From the NCBI RefSeq assembly GCF_000381925.1, contig NZ_KB907307.1:992001-1056000 (forward strand): a stretch of 64,000 nucleotides of DNA, given 5' to 3'. Positions 52,792 through 62,337 of the stretch are shown one piece after another. Position numbers and translations under genes: made by a program. The stretch comes from Nocardia sp. BMG111209. Its GTDB lineage: Bacteria; Actinomycetota; Actinomycetes; Mycobacteriales; Mycobacteriaceae. Each line of letters starts with the position of its first letter. Within the stretch, counting starts at the first letter, position 1. The notes below the pieces were generated by a model. It saw only the letters and a list, made by a program, of their open reading frames with translations, was not told the origin of the DNA and ran no database searches.

Positions 52792-52921
52792 TCGGGCCGA
52801 GCACGCCAGGACGGCCGACGGACCGTCCGCGATGGGCGCTGTCGCATGCCGGGCAGGCATGCCGGACAGTGCCCGATGAGTATGTCCAGACCGGCCGCCC
52901 ATCGACGAGGCAGACACATCC

Positions 52922-53911
52922 ATGCGAATCCGCATTCCGTTCGACCCCCGGCGCAGTCGCCGTCGCGTCAATCCCGACGGCACCATGTCGCTGGTGGAGC
53001 ATCTGCAGGAGCTGCGCTCGCGACTACTGAAGGCGCTGCTGGCGGTGACGGTCACGACGGTTCTGGGATTCCTGTGGTACTCGCACTCGTTCTTGGGCAT
53101 CGAGAGTCTCGGTGAGATCCTGCGCGGGCCGTACTGTTCGCTGCCCGCGTCGCATCGCGCGGTCCTGAGCCAGGACGGCGCCTGCCGCCTGCTGGCGACC
53201 GCGCCGTTCGAACAGTTCATGCTGCGGCTGAAGGTCGGCCTGACCGCCGGCGTGGTGGTGGCCTGCCCGATCTGGCTGTATCAGCTGTGGGCGTTCATCA
53301 CCCCGGGGCTGTACGCGAAGGAGCGGCGGTACGCGCTGTCGTTCGTCGGTTTCGGCGCGGTGCTGTTCGTGGCGGGTTCGGTGCTGGCGTACTGGGTGGT
53401 CGCGCACGCGCTCGGCTTCCTGATGGGGATCGGCAGCAACGTCCAGATCACCGCGTTGTCCGGTTCGCAGTACTTCGGTTTCATCATTCAGCTGCTGATC
53501 ATCTTCGGGGTCAGTTTCGAGACGCCGCTGCTGGTCGTCGGGCTCAACATGATCGGCATCCTCAGCTACGAGCGCCTGAAGAAGTGGCGGCGCGGGCTGA
53601 TCTTCGGGATGTTCGTGTTCGCGGCGGTGGTCACCCCGCAGGACCCCATCTCGATGCTGTCGCTGGCCGCCGCGCTGACGCTGTTGTTCGAGGTCGCGGT
53701 GCAGATCTCGCGGCTCAACGACCGGCGTAAGCAGCGTCGCGGCGACAACTGGGGTGCGCTGTCCGACGAGGAGGCGTCGCCGCTGTCGGGCACTCCCGAG
53801 GCGATCTCCGCGGCCGATCCCGTCTCGTCCGCGCAGCCGGTCACCTCGGCCGCGACCTTGCAGTCGGAGAAAACCATGCGCTCTGTGTCGGACTGGTCCG
53901 ATACGCTCTGA
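52922..53911 (+). CDS. tatC: Sec-independent translocase protein TatC
   Basis: 329 residues, six membrane segments. The conserved cytoplasmic start [18 protein letters not shown] and the first periplasmic loop ([13 protein letters not shown], with two Cys) are present, then [20 protein letters not shown] and the final [19 protein letters not shown]. It receives twin-arginine signal peptides. The C-terminal 65 residues are Ser/Ala-rich. The -10 box of helY lies inside its last codons. Confidence 0.95.
   Translation: MRIRIPFDPRRSRRRVNPDGTMSLVEHLQELRSRLLKALLAVTVTTVLGFLWYSHSFLGIESLGEILRGPYCSLPASHRAVLSQDGACRLLATAPFEQFMLRLKVGLTAGVVVACPIWLYQLWAFITPGLYAKERRYALSFVGFGAVLFVAGSVLAYWVVAHALGFLMGIGSNVQITALSGSQYFGFIIQLLIIFGVSFETPLLVVGLNMIGILSYERLKKWRRGLIFGMFVFAAVVTPQDPISMLSLAAALTLLFEVAVQISRLNDRRKQRRGDNWGALSDEEASPLSGTPEAISAADPVSSAQPVTSAATLQSEKTMRSVSDWSDTL
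53885..53907 (+). promoter_or_regulatory. weak PafBC/RecA-NDp-type promoter candidate for helY
   Basis: GTGTCGGAC, 8 nt, TACGCT. TGTCGG matches the core, 6 of 9 overall, with exact spacing. The -10 box ends 7 nt before GTG 53915, so the message would be leaderless and start within the 3' end of tatC. Confidence 0.4.
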
Positions 53912-53914
53912 GGA

Positions 53915-56614
53915 GTGGCACAACAGTCGCTGACCGGCGAACTCGCGGCATTCGCCGCCGAACTGTCCTTCACCCTGGATCCGTTCCAGCAGCAGTCCTG
54001 TGTATCGCTGCAGAGCGGGCACAGCGTGCTGGTATGCGCTCCCACCGGAGCCGGCAAGACGGTGGTCGGTGAGTTCGCGGTCCATCTGGCGCTCGCGGCG
54101 GGCGGCAAATGTTTCTACACCACGCCGATCAAGGCGCTGTCCAATCAGAAGTACGCCGACCTGGTCGAGCGGTACGGCAAGGACACGGTCGGCCTGCTCA
54201 CCGGCGACCAGTCGCTGAATCCGACGGCGCCGGTGGTCGTGATGACCACCGAGGTGCTGCGGAACATGCTGTACGCGAGCTCGGACGCGCTGATCGGCCT
54301 GTCCTACGTGGTCATGGACGAGGTGCACTATCTGGCCGACCGGTTCCGCGGCGCGGTGTGGGAGGAGGTCATCCTGCATCTGCCGCCCGACGTGCGGCTG
54401 GTGAGCCTGTCCGCGACGGTCAGCAACGCCGAGGAGTTCGGCGCCTGGATGGAGACCGTCCGCGGCGACACCGCGGTGATCGTCGACGAGACCCGGCCGG
54501 TGCCGCTGTGGCAGCACGTACTGGTCGGGCGGCGGCTGTTCGATCTGTTCGATCAGCACTCCAGCGATCAGAAGGTGATGGTCGACAAGGAGCTCGTGCG
54601 CTACATCGAGCACCGCGAGACCGCCGACCGGATGAACGGCTGGGGTGGCGGGCCGCGGTACCGCGGCGGTGGCGGGCCGCGCCGCGACGGGCGGTCCGTG
54701 CCGCGGCCGGAGATGCTGTCCCGGCTGGACGACGAGGGACTGCTGCCCGCGATCACGTTCATCTTCAGCCGGGCCGGTTGTGACGGCGCGCTCGCGCAGT
54801 GCCTGCGTTCGCGGCTGGATCTGTCCCGCACCGAGGATTTCGACGAGGTCGACGCGATCATCGAGAAGCACACCGGTGATCTGCCGCGTGCGGATCTCGA
54901 GGTGCTCGGCTACTGGGATTGGCGCGAGGCGCTGCATCGCGGCCTGGCCGCACACCATGCCGGCATGCTGCCCGCGTTCCGGCACACCGTGGAGGAGTTG
55001 TTCGTCCGCGGGCTGGTGCGCGCGGTGTTCGCCACCGAGACGCTGGCGCTCGGTATCAACATGCCGGCTCGGACCGTGGTGCTGGAACGACTGGTCAAAT
55101 TCAACGGCGAATCGCACGCCGAGCTCACTCCCGGCGAATACACCCAGCTGACCGGCCGGGCCGGTCGTCGCGGGATCGATGTCGAGGGGCACGCGGTGGT
55201 GGTGTGGCATCCCGACGTCGACACCAGCGCCGTCGCCGGTCTGGCCTCCACCCGCACGTACCCGCTGCGCAGCTCGTTCCGGCCCGGGTACAACATGTCG
55301 ATCAACCTGATCGACCGGATGGGCGCCGAGCAGTCGCGGGAGTTGCTGGAGCGGTCGTTCGCGCAGTTCCAGGCGGATCGGTCGGTGGTGGGCCTGGTGC
55401 GTGGCATCGAGCGCAACGAGGGCCAGATGCGCAAGCTGCGTTCGCAGATCGGCGACGATTCGGTCTTCGAGTACCTGTCGCTGCGCGACCGGTTGAAGCA
55501 GCGCGAGCGCGATCTGGAGCGGCAGGCCCGCACCGATCGCCGCGGGGCGTCGGTGGCGTCGCTGACCGCGTTGCGCCGCGGCGATGTGGTCGCGATCCCG
55601 GCGGGCCGCCGCCAGGGGCTGGCGGTCATCCTGGAGCCGGATGCGACGCCCGGCGATCCGCGTCCGCTGGTTCTCACCGAGGACAAGTGGGCCGGGCGCG
55701 TCTCGGCCGCCGATTTCCCGACCCCGGCCCAGCCGCTGGGCCGGATGCGGCTGCCGCGGCACGTCGACCACCGCACCGCCCGCGCCCGCAGCGATCTGGC
55801 GTCGGCGCTGCGCGACACCGGTCTCATCGCGCCCGGCCGGCAGCGCCGCGGCGCGCGGGCCAAGGCGGCCGACGATCGGGAGCTGATGACCCTGCGGCGC
55901 GCGGTGCGCTCGCATCCGGCGCACGGCCGGCCGGACCGGGAGCAGCTGGCGCGGACCGGGGAGCGCTACAGCCGGTTGCAGCGCGAGACCGAATCGTTGC
56001 GCCGGCAGGTCGCCACCACCACCAACTCGCTGGCGCGCACCTTCGACCGGATCGTGGCCCTGCTGGCGGACCGGGGCTATGTCGCCGACGGTGAGGTCAC
56101 CGCCGACGGCCGCCGGCTCGCGCGCATCTACACCGAGGCCGATCTGGTCGTCGCCGAATGCCTGCGGCAGGGCCGGTGGCGGGGGCTGGGCCCGGCCGAG
56201 CTGGCCGCGGTGGTCTCCATCCTCGTGTACGAATCCCGTTCGGAGGGCGGCATTCTGGGGGCCACCGGGCCCACCGCGCCGATCCGGCGCGCAGTCGCCG
56301 ACACCATCGCCGTCTGGGGGGAGTTGCGCACGGACGAGGCGCGGTTCAAGCTTGATCCCACACGGGAACCGGATCTCGGTTTCGTCACCGGCATTCACAA
56401 GTGGGCGCGCGGTGACGGGCTGGCCGAATCACTGCTGGCCAGCGGAGATCAGGGAAATGCTTTGTCGGCGGGGGATTTCGTGCGCTGGTGCCGTCAGGTG
56501 ATCGACCTGCTGGACCAGATTCACAACACCGCCGACGATGTGGAGGTCGCCGCCACCGCCGCCAAGGCGGTGCGAGCCATCCGGCGCGGTGTCGTCGCGG
56601 TGGACGCGGCGTAG
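53915..56614 (+). CDS. helY: DEAD/DEAH-box helicase HelY (Ski2/Mtr4-like)
   Basis: 899 residues, near M. tuberculosis HelY (906). Motif I CAPTGAGKTVVGEFAVHLAL, motif II VMDEVHYLADRFRGAVWE (DEVH), motif III SLSATVSNAEEF and motif VI TQLTGRAGRRGIDVEGHAVV are intact. A Gly/Arg-rich insertion (GWGGGPRYRGGGGPRRDGR, about residues 244-262) separates the two RecA domains. The C-terminal half has the ratchet and DSHCT domain (ending AVRAIRRGVVAVDAA). Possibly RNA turnover or DNA repair; untested in this group as far as I know. Confidence 0.94.
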   Translation: MAQQSLTGELAAFAAELSFTLDPFQQQSCVSLQSGHSVLVCAPTGAGKTVVGEFAVHLALAAGGKCFYTTPIKALSNQKYADLVERYGKDTVGLLTGDQSLNPTAPVVVMTTEVLRNMLYASSDALIGLSYVVMDEVHYLADRFRGAVWEEVILHLPPDVRLVSLSATVSNAEEFGAWMETVRGDTAVIVDETRPVPLWQHVLVGRRLFDLFDQHSSDQKVMVDKELVRYIEHRETADRMNGWGGGPRYRGGGGPRRDGRSVPRPEMLSRLDDEGLLPAITFIFSRAGCDGALAQCLRSRLDLSRTEDFDEVDAIIEKHTGDLPRADLEVLGYWDWREALHRGLAAHHAGMLPAFRHTVEELFVRGLVRAVFATETLALGINMPARTVVLERLVKFNGESHAELTPGEYTQLTGRAGRRGIDVEGHAVVVWHPDVDTSAVAGLASTRTYPLRSSFRPGYNMSINLIDRMGAEQSRELLERSFAQFQADRSVVGLVRGIERNEGQMRKLRSQIGDDSVFEYLSLRDRLKQRERDLERQARTDRRGASVASLTALRRGDVVAIPAGRRQGLAVILEPDATPGDPRPLVLTEDKWAGRVSAADFPTPAQPLGRMRLPRHVDHRTARARSDLASALRDTGLIAPGRQRRGARAKAADDRELMTLRRAVRSHPAHGRPDREQLARTGERYSRLQRETESLRRQVATTTNSLARTFDRIVALLADRGYVADGEVTADGRRLARIYTEADLVVAECLRQGRWRGLGPAELAAVVSILVYESRSEGGILGATGPTAPIRRAVADTIAVWGELRTDEARFKLDPTREPDLGFVTGIHKWARGDGLAESLLASGDQGNALSAGDFVRWCRQVIDLLDQIHNTADDVEVAATAAKAVRAIRRGVVAVDAA

Positions 56615-56630
56615 CCGGGCCGTCCGGGAC

Positions 56631-56652
56631 GGTGGCGGACCCGTCCGCCACC
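56631..56652 (+). terminator. terminator after helY
   Basis: GGTGGCGGAC and GTCCGCCACC are perfect 10-bp arms separated by only CC, so the top two pairs must open. It is 17 nt past the helY stop. Confidence 0.6.
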
Positions 56653-56788
56653 GGACCCGCCGGTGGGTGACGGAGGCATCAAACACAGCTGGACTGTGAT
56701 TGGATGGCTTCGTGTACCGGCCGTGGTGAGCGGGTGTTCTCACGCGGGGGCAACATGTTGTAGGACGAGTGCGAGTGGAGGCAGGCAG

Positions 56789-57523
56789 ATGAGCGGCCCG
56801 TTCGGCCCGAGCGAGACCCCCGGCCCAGGGGAGGGGCGCAGCAACGATCCGACCCAGGTCTGGGGCGGTCAGCAGCAGTCCGGTGGTCAGGCGGCCCCCA
56901 CCCAGCAGAATCCGAGTGGTCAGCAGCAGCCGCCCGCTCAACCCTGGGGTCAGTCCCAGCCGCAGTGGGCCCAGCAGCAGCCGACGCAGCAGTGGGGCAA
57001 CCAGCCCAGTCAGCCGACCTGGGCGCAGCCGACCACGCAGCACCAGTGGGAGCCCACCCAGCAGCAGCCGCAGCAGTGGGCCCAGCAGCCGCAGCAGTCC
57101 TGGGGCCAGCAGCCGCAACAGCAGTGGGGCCAGCAGCAGTCGTGGGGGCAGCAGTGGGGGCAGCCGCCGAGCCAGGCGCCCTCGCTGGATTCGCTGACCA
57201 CCACGCGCAAGAAGTCGCACAAGGGCCTGTTCGCGGTCCTGGGCGCGATCATCGCCCTCGTCGTGGTGGTCGGCGTGGTGCTGGCGTTCGTGCTGAACAG
57301 CAGCGACAAGCTGGACAACAAGGCCGTGCAGGACGGCGTGGCGAAGGTGCTGAAGGATTCCTACGGCATCGACGACGTCCAGGATGTGAACTGCCCCTCC
57401 GGTGAGAAGGTCACGGTCGGCAAGACCTTCACCTGCGATCTGAAGGTCAGCGGCGAGCAGAAGCACGTCACCGTGAAGGTCACCAAGACCGACGGCACCT
57501 ACGAGGTCGGCCGCCCGAACTGA
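56789..57523 (+). CDS. Gln/Pro/Trp-rich membrane protein with DUF4333 domain (Rv2091c-like)
   Basis: 244 residues. A cytoplasmic low-complexity region (about residues 25-130) consists of WGQQPQQ and QPTQQW type repeats; then a basic TTTRKKSHKGL, one membrane segment LFAVLGAIIALVVVVGVVLA and a periplasmic DUF4333 domain with two cysteines (VNCPSGEKVTVGKTFTCDL) likely joined by a disulphide. Similar to M. tuberculosis Rv2091c in length and place. ATG 56789 follows GGAGGCAGGCAG. Function unknown; repeated Gln/Trp tracts suggest a scaffold or condensate-prone tail. Confidence 0.85.
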   Translation: MSGPFGPSETPGPGEGRSNDPTQVWGGQQQSGGQAAPTQQNPSGQQQPPAQPWGQSQPQWAQQQPTQQWGNQPSQPTWAQPTTQHQWEPTQQQPQQWAQQPQQSWGQQPQQQWGQQQSWGQQWGQPPSQAPSLDSLTTTRKKSHKGLFAVLGAIIALVVVVGVVLAFVLNSSDKLDNKAVQDGVAKVLKDSYGIDDVQDVNCPSGEKVTVGKTFTCDLKVSGEQKHVTVKVTKTDGTYEVGRPN

Positions 57524-57536
57524 CGGCCCGCGGGCG

Positions 57537-58499
57537 TCACCGCTTGCCGAGGGCGGTGATCAGGCGCTTCACCGGGCTCTCGGCGTTGTACGCGGCGGCC
57601 AGGGATTGCAGGCGGCCGGGGTCGGCGGGCGCCGCGGGCAGCGGGTCCGGCCGGGAGAGTTCCACCTCGGCGTCGCGGACCACCCGCACCACCGGTGCGG
57701 CGGCCTTCAGGTAGTCGTCGGCGGCGGCGAGTTTGGCGCGCACGCCCTTCGCCAGATCGGCGTCCGGATCCTGGACGGCGGCAACGAGATTCTCCAGGGT
57801 GCCGAAGCGGGAGATCAGGGTGGCGGCGGATTTGTCCCCGATCCCGGCCACGCCCGGCAGGCCGTCGGAGGCGTCGCCGCGCAGGGTCGCCATATCGGCG
57901 TAGGCGGGGCCCGCATTCACTTGTGGCACACCGTATTTCGCGGACACCTCGACCGGTCCGAACAGTTCCGCCTTGGCCAGCCCGCGCCCGACATAGAACA
58001 CCCGCACCGGGGGCGCGGGCTCGTCGCGGACCAGTTGCAGCAGGTCACGGTCGCCGCTGACGACGATCACCGGATCGGTCCGCTCCCGATCGGCCAGAGT
58101 CCCGATCACATCGTCGGCCTCCAGGCCGTCGGCGCCCGCGGTGGCGATACCCGCCGCGGAGAGCACCTCCAGGATCATGTCGACCTGCGGGGTGAGGGTG
58201 TCCGGAACCTCCTCGATACTGCCCAGCGCCGGCCCGCCCTCCTCGGCGACCCGGTGCGCCTTGTACGAGGGCACCAGATCCACCCGGAAACTCGGCCGCC
58301 AATCCAGATCCAGGCAGACCACCAGGCGGCTCGGCGTGTGCTGCTTGATCAACGCCGCCACCATGTCGGTGAAGCCGCGCAGCGCGTTGACGGGCCGCCC
58401 GTCCGGTGCGGTGATCTTCTCCGGGATGGCGTAGAAGGCCCGGAACCACAGACTGGCCCCGTCGAGCAGCAGCAACGGGCCCGCGGCAGGTGAGCTCAT
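57537..58499 (-). CDS. 5'-3' exonuclease (PolA-type N-terminal nuclease, Rv2090-like)
   Basis: 320 residues. FEN/PIN-like nuclease: Asp in [19 protein letters not shown], the acidic cluster [16 protein letters not shown] and [14 protein letters not shown], and the H3TH DNA-binding motif [20 protein letters not shown]. No polymerase domain, so it is a stand-alone flap/exonuclease like M. tuberculosis Rv2090. ATG 58499 lies 8 nt downstream of a PafBC-type -10 box. Likely role in repair or primer removal. Confidence 0.9.
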   Translation of the reverse strand: MSSPAAGPLLLLDGASLWFRAFYAIPEKITAPDGRPVNALRGFTDMVAALIKQHTPSRLVVCLDLDWRPSFRVDLVPSYKAHRVAEEGGPALGSIEEVPDTLTPQVDMILEVLSAAGIATAGADGLEADDVIGTLADRERTDPVIVVSGDRDLLQLVRDEPAPPVRVFYVGRGLAKAELFGPVEVSAKYGVPQVNAGPAYADMATLRGDASDGLPGVAGIGDKSAATLISRFGTLENLVAAVQDPDADLAKGVRAKLAAADDYLKAAAPVVRVVRDAEVELSRPDPLPAAPADPGRLQSLAAAYNAESPVKRLITALGKR

Positions 58500-58507
58500 G
58501 GCTGCCC

Positions 58508-58530
58508 ACGCTACAGGGACGCGCCGACAG
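58508..58530 (-). promoter_or_regulatory. PafBC/RecA-NDp-type promoter of the exonuclease gene
   Basis: On the minus strand: CTGTCGGCG, 8 nt, TAGCGT. 7 of 9 upstream matches to TTGTCRGTG, exact N8 spacing and TANNNT; the ATG is 8 nt further, so the message should be leaderless. Confidence 0.65.
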
Positions 58531-58536
58531 CCGGGG

Positions 58537-60264
58537 TCAATGTCGCCGGGTCCACGGCGGTCGCCGATCGGGAAACGGCAACGGCCGCCGGCCCGCGTTC
58601 ACCTCCGGACGCCGGAACCACGCGGTGGCGTCGGGTCGGAACAACAACGCCACGACCGCGACACCCGCCGCCACCCCGACCACACCCGTCGGATGCGGAT
58701 GCAACAGCCCACCGGCGCCGATCAGCACCGCGATGACCGCCACGACGGCAGCGCCGTCGCGCACCCCGACGCCCGAGTGCTCGAAACGGAACGCCAGACC
58801 GCCGAGGATCAGCGCGCAGAGCTGGATCCCGAGCACCGCCCCGGCGGCCTCCGCACCGGTGGTCAGCGCCGTGACGAAGACCAGCAGCGCGGCGACAGCG
58901 GCATCCAGCCAGGCGATGACGCGGGCGGCCCGCACCGAAGCGGGCGGGACCGACCCGCGTGGCGGGCGCAGCAGATCGAGATCGATCCCGTAGCCCGGTT
59001 CGTGCGGCATGATCTCGTCCCGGCGGTACGCGTGCCGGGGCGGCCCGAATGCGCCACCGGCGGGAGTGAGCCGATGGAAGAACGAATTCTGTTGCGGCGG
59101 GGGCGGTTCCGCGACCGAGTCGGCGTCTTCGAGCCAAGCTGCCGGTGGCACAGCGTATCCGGCGTCGGGCTCGTGTCCTTCGGACTCGCCTACCGTGGAT
59201 CGGTCCGCATCCGAGTCACGCGTAACCTCTTGCGGCAGTGCCGATCCGGGTGAGTTGTGATCGATACCGGTGGGCGGTTCGAGCGGTGGCCGGGCCGAGT
59301 CGGCCTCGGGCGTCTGCGGCGGTTCGGGGTGGGTCGAGTCGGTTCCGGGCGAGATCGCCTGCGGCAGTGTGTGTCCCGGTCGGCTGGAGTCGGGCGTGAT
59401 GATCTGTGATGGCGCGGATTCGGGCCCGACAGCCTCTGCCGCTCCGGTGCGCGACAACGCCGAGCGAGGTATGTCGGCCTGGGGTGCCACGCCCGGAGAC
59501 AGTGCGTCGGCGGGGAGATCGGTCAAGGGTGTGGTTGCGGACGATGGCGTGACGGTGGGGAGGCTGGCCTTGGGCGCGACACCTGGTGACAGAGGGATGA
59601 CCGGGAGGTCGGGCATCGTTGCGGTCGCAGGCGGCCGTTCGGACCCCGCCGGTTCGGTTCGGTGTGAAGCGGGTTGTGGCGACTCGAGATCGGTAGTCGT
59701 GGGGCGGTCGGCATCGGGTGTAGTTGCCGGCGGCGGCACGACGGCGGGAAGGTCGGCTCGAGGCGCAGCGTCTGGCGACAGCACGGTGGCAGGAAGGTCA
59801 GCCTTGACGGCGCCGGCCGGTGTCGGCGTGTCGACCTGCTGGTCGGTCTCGGGTGCGGCGTCTGGCGATAGTGCGGTGGTGGGACGGTGGGTCTCGGGTG
59901 CAGCGGTTGGAGACAGTGCAATGGTGGTGTGGTCGGCCCTGGGTGTGGTTGCGGGCGACGGCGTGACGGTCGGGAGGTCGGCCTGGAGCGCGACGCTTGG
60001 TGACAGCGCGGTGGCGGGGAGGTCGGCCTGGGGCGGGACGGTTGGCGACACTGCGACGGCCGGGGTGTCGGATTCCGGTGCAGTGGCCGGTGGCTGTGCG
60101 GATTCGGAAGGTTCGACTCGGTGTTCGGCGGGTTGTTTCGAGTCCGGATCGGCGGGGGCGGCTCGCTGCGGTGTGAGGCCGGATCCGGCGGCCTCGGGTG
60201 GGGGTGTGGGTTCGGGGGTGGGGCGGGGGTGTCCGGTGTGCTTGCCGGTGTCCGGGTCCGTCAT
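58537..60264 (-). CDS. membrane protein with 15-residue Pro/Ala-rich repeats
   Basis: 575 residues. Residues 68-265 carry eleven 15-residue repeats of the form P-A-x-x-L-S-P-x-x-A-P-x-A-D-L, interrupted once by a PPATA spacer that copies an earlier segment (residues 41-67). A Pro/Ser/Glu-rich stretch, a short conserved-looking [20 protein letters not shown] and four membrane helices (from about residue 447) follow. The cytoplasmic repeat tail is probably disordered. GAAGGA lies about 11 nt before the ATG. Not recognised; the C-terminal part resembles small actinobacterial membrane proteins of unknown role. Confidence 0.65.
59476..60066 (-). repeat. 45-bp coding minisatellite
   Basis: The repeated 15-residue units above are encoded by about eleven 45-bp units, eight in one block and three in another, separated by about 100 bp. 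Units are about two-thirds identical at the protein level, and the repeat length is a multiple of three throughout. Confidence 0.8.
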
Positions 60265-60456
60265 GCTTGGCTGGTCCTTCCGGTGTCCGGTGTCGCTGCT
60301 CGGTGGCGGGAAGGGCGCGGGCAGGGGCCCGTTGTCGGGTTCCCGTGTCGACCGGAGCGTCCAGCAGCCTAGTCGGGTGGTTCGGGTGGCGCCGGGCGTC
60401 GGAGATCCGGATCAGCGCGCCGGGCGGCGCGACCGGCGAGCAACCTCGGCGGCTTG

Positions 60457-60462
60457 TAAGGT
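60457..60462 (+). promoter_or_regulatory. -10 box candidate for the M24 peptidase gene
   Basis: TAAGGT lies 8 nt before ATG 60471; GGTGGGC upstream of the ATG is a weak ribosome binding site at best. Confidence 0.35.
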
Positions 60463-60470
60463 CGGTGGGC

Positions 60471-61598
60471 ATGAGTGCGCATACGGAGTCTCGATTCTCG
60501 GCGGATGTGTACGGCAGGCGGTTGGAGCGGGCGGCGGCGTTGACGCGGGCGGCGCATCTGGACGCGCTGCTGATCACGCCGGGGCCGGATCTGCGGTATC
60601 TGATCGGCTCGCGCGCGCAGTCGTTCGAGCGGCTGACCTGTCTGGTGATCCCCGCGAGCGGGGAGACGGCCTCGGTGGTGATCCCGAAGCTGGAGCTGGC
60701 CGGGTTGGGGGGTTCGGCGGCCGGTGAGCTCGGCTTGCAGGTGCTGGACTGGACCGACGGGGTGGATCCGTATCGGGTGGTGAAGTCGGTGGTCAACGCG
60801 GGTGCGCGGGTGGCTGTCGCGGAGTCGATGCCCGCGTTGCATCTACTGCCGATCGCGGATTCGCTGACCGCACTGCCGGTTTCGGCCACTCCGGTGCTGC
60901 GGCAGTTGCGGATGACCAAGGATGCCGCCGAGATCGACGCGTTGCGGCGGGCCGGCGCCGCCATCGATCGGGTGCATGCGCGGATGGGTGAGTGGTTGCG
61001 GGCCGGGCGTACCGAGGCGGATATCGCGGCGGATATCGCGGCGGCGATCGTCGAGGAGGGGCATACCGGGGCGGAATTCGTGATCGTCGGTAGTGGGCCC
61101 AACGGGGCCGATCCGCACCACGAGGTGTCGCAGCGGGTCGTCGAGGCCGGGGACATCGTGGTGATCGATATCGGTGGGCCGGTCGAGCCCGGCTACTTCT
61201 CCGATTCCACTCGCACCTACGCGCTGGGTGAGCCGGATGCGGAGATCGCCGAGCGGGTGGCGGTGCTGGCGGCGGCCCAGGCGGCCGCCGTGGCGGCGGT
61301 GCGGCCGGGTATCACGGCCGAGGCGGTGGACGCCGCGGCTCGGAACCCGTTGGCGGAGGCCGGTTTCGGGGATGTGTTCATCCACCGGACCGGGCACGGG
61401 ATCGGGCTGTCCGTGCACGAGGAGCCCTATATCGTCGCCGGTAACGATCTGGTGCTGGAGCCGGGGATGGCGTTCAGCGTGGAGCCGGGCATCTATTTCG
61501 GCGGTGAGTGGGGTGCCCGCATCGAGGACATCGTGATCGTCACCGAGGACGGTGGCGAGGCGGTCAACCACCGGCCGCACGGGCTCACCGTGCTCTGA
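60471..61598 (+). CDS. pepE: M24-family Xaa-Pro peptidase (PepE/PepQ-like, Rv2089c)
   Basis: 375 residues. N-terminal creatinase-like domain (1-140), then the pita-bread metallopeptidase domain. Two-metal ligands are visible: Asp in IVVIDIGGPVEP, Asp in YFSDSTRTYAL, His in HRTGHGIGLSVHEEP, Glu in SVEPGIYFGGEW and Glu in ARIEDIVIVTE. It should cut X-Pro dipeptides or N-terminal X-Pro bonds. M. tuberculosis PepE (Rv2089c) holds this place next to Rv2090. Confidence 0.92.
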   Translation: MSAHTESRFSADVYGRRLERAAALTRAAHLDALLITPGPDLRYLIGSRAQSFERLTCLVIPASGETASVVIPKLELAGLGGSAAGELGLQVLDWTDGVDPYRVVKSVVNAGARVAVAESMPALHLLPIADSLTALPVSATPVLRQLRMTKDAAEIDALRRAGAAIDRVHARMGEWLRAGRTEADIAADIAAAIVEEGHTGAEFVIVGSGPNGADPHHEVSQRVVEAGDIVVIDIGGPVEPGYFSDSTRTYALGEPDAEIAERVAVLAAAQAAAVAAVRPGITAEAVDAAARNPLAEAGFGDVFIHRTGHGIGLSVHEEPYIVAGNDLVLEPGMAFSVEPGIYFGGEWGARIEDIVIVTEDGGEAVNHRPHGLTVL

Positions 61599-61610
61599 GC
61601 GCACCGGCAC

Positions 61611-61830
61611 GACTCGGGCGCTCGCACGTGGGTTCGGCAGGACTGGGGCGCTTAGCGCGTGGATTCGGCAGGACTCGGTCGCTCAGCGCGTGGATTCGGT
61701 CGCTTGGCGTGCGGGTTCGGCGGGTTCGGTCGCTCGGCGTGCGGTTCGGGCGGACTCGGATGCCCAGCGCGGAGTTCGAGTGGACTCGGATGCCCCGCGT
61801 GGGATTCGGGTGTTCCGGGTGCCGTGCGCC
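61611..61830 (+). repeat. imperfect ~30-bp tandem repeat array
   Basis: About seven or eight degenerate units of 26-31 bp, for example GACTCGGTCGCTCAGCGCGT then GGATTCGG; units start at 61611, 61641, 61672, 61700, about 61725, 61753 and 61783. The array fills the gap between the M24 peptidase and the convergent PPOX gene. No gene is supported in it and no strong hairpin is evident. Confidence 0.75.
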
Positions 61831-61860
61831 TGTCCTACCTCGCGGCGGAACCGTTGTGGC

Positions 61861-62265
61861 TCAGCGTAATTGGCTGCCGGTGAGGGCGCGGGTGGCGCGG
61901 ATGGCGAGGACCACGCGTGCCGGGTTCTCCCGGGGGGTGCGGTAGCGGCCGGCGTAGCGCTGGACGGCGTCGGCGACGTCGCCGGGTTCGGTGAGTACCT
62001 CGGCCGGGCCCTCGAGGGTCAGCCAGCGCGCGCCGTCGACCTGGCTGACCGCCGCGTAGGCCCCGCGGCGCACGTTGCGGGCCTTCACCGAGTCGCCGGA
62101 GGTGATCACGCGGGCGATTCCGGCTTCCTGGTCCCAGGTGAAGCCGACGGCGACCACGTGGGGCGTGCCGTCGGCGCGCAGGGTCGTCAGGGTCGCGAGG
62201 TGCCGTTCGGTCACGAACTCCAGGGCGGCGGGGGACAGTTCGATGCGGGTGCCCGTGCTGGTCAT
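61861..62265 (-). CDS. PPOX-class F420-dependent flavin/deazaflavin reductase (Rv2074-like)
   Basis: 134 residues, split beta-barrel. RHLATLTTLRADGTPHVVAV, VGFTWDQEAGIARVITS, VKARNVRRGAYAAVSQVDG and GRYRTPRENPARVV are the family pattern. M. tuberculosis Rv2074 is an F420-dependent biliverdin reductase and has the same neighbours (an SDR and cobL). A TAGCGT box ends 6 nt before the ATG, so a leaderless message is likely. Confidence 0.9.
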   Translation of the reverse strand: MTSTGTRIELSPAALEFVTERHLATLTTLRADGTPHVVAVGFTWDQEAGIARVITSGDSVKARNVRRGAYAAVSQVDGARWLTLEGPAEVLTEPGDVADAVQRYAGRYRTPRENPARVVLAIRATRALTGSQLR

Positions 62266-62337
62266 GCGCCGACGCTACCAAGTGGAGCCGGTGGTGCCCG
62301 CAGTGGCCGGATCTGCCGCGATGGCAGACTGTGGGCC

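Noticed and set aside
53024..56398. 1124-codon open frame on the minus strand opposite tatC-helY
   Set aside because: It is a reverse-frame shadow caused by high GC; its translation is His/Arg/Gln/Pro-rich with no domain, and the plus strand carries intact TatC and HelY motifs.
59270..60727. Plus-strand Gly/Ser/Val-rich frame across the minisatellite
   Set aside because: The minus strand reading gives membrane helices, a proper start and a ribosome binding site. The plus frame is the mirror of the repeats and runs into the M24 gene in a wrong frame.
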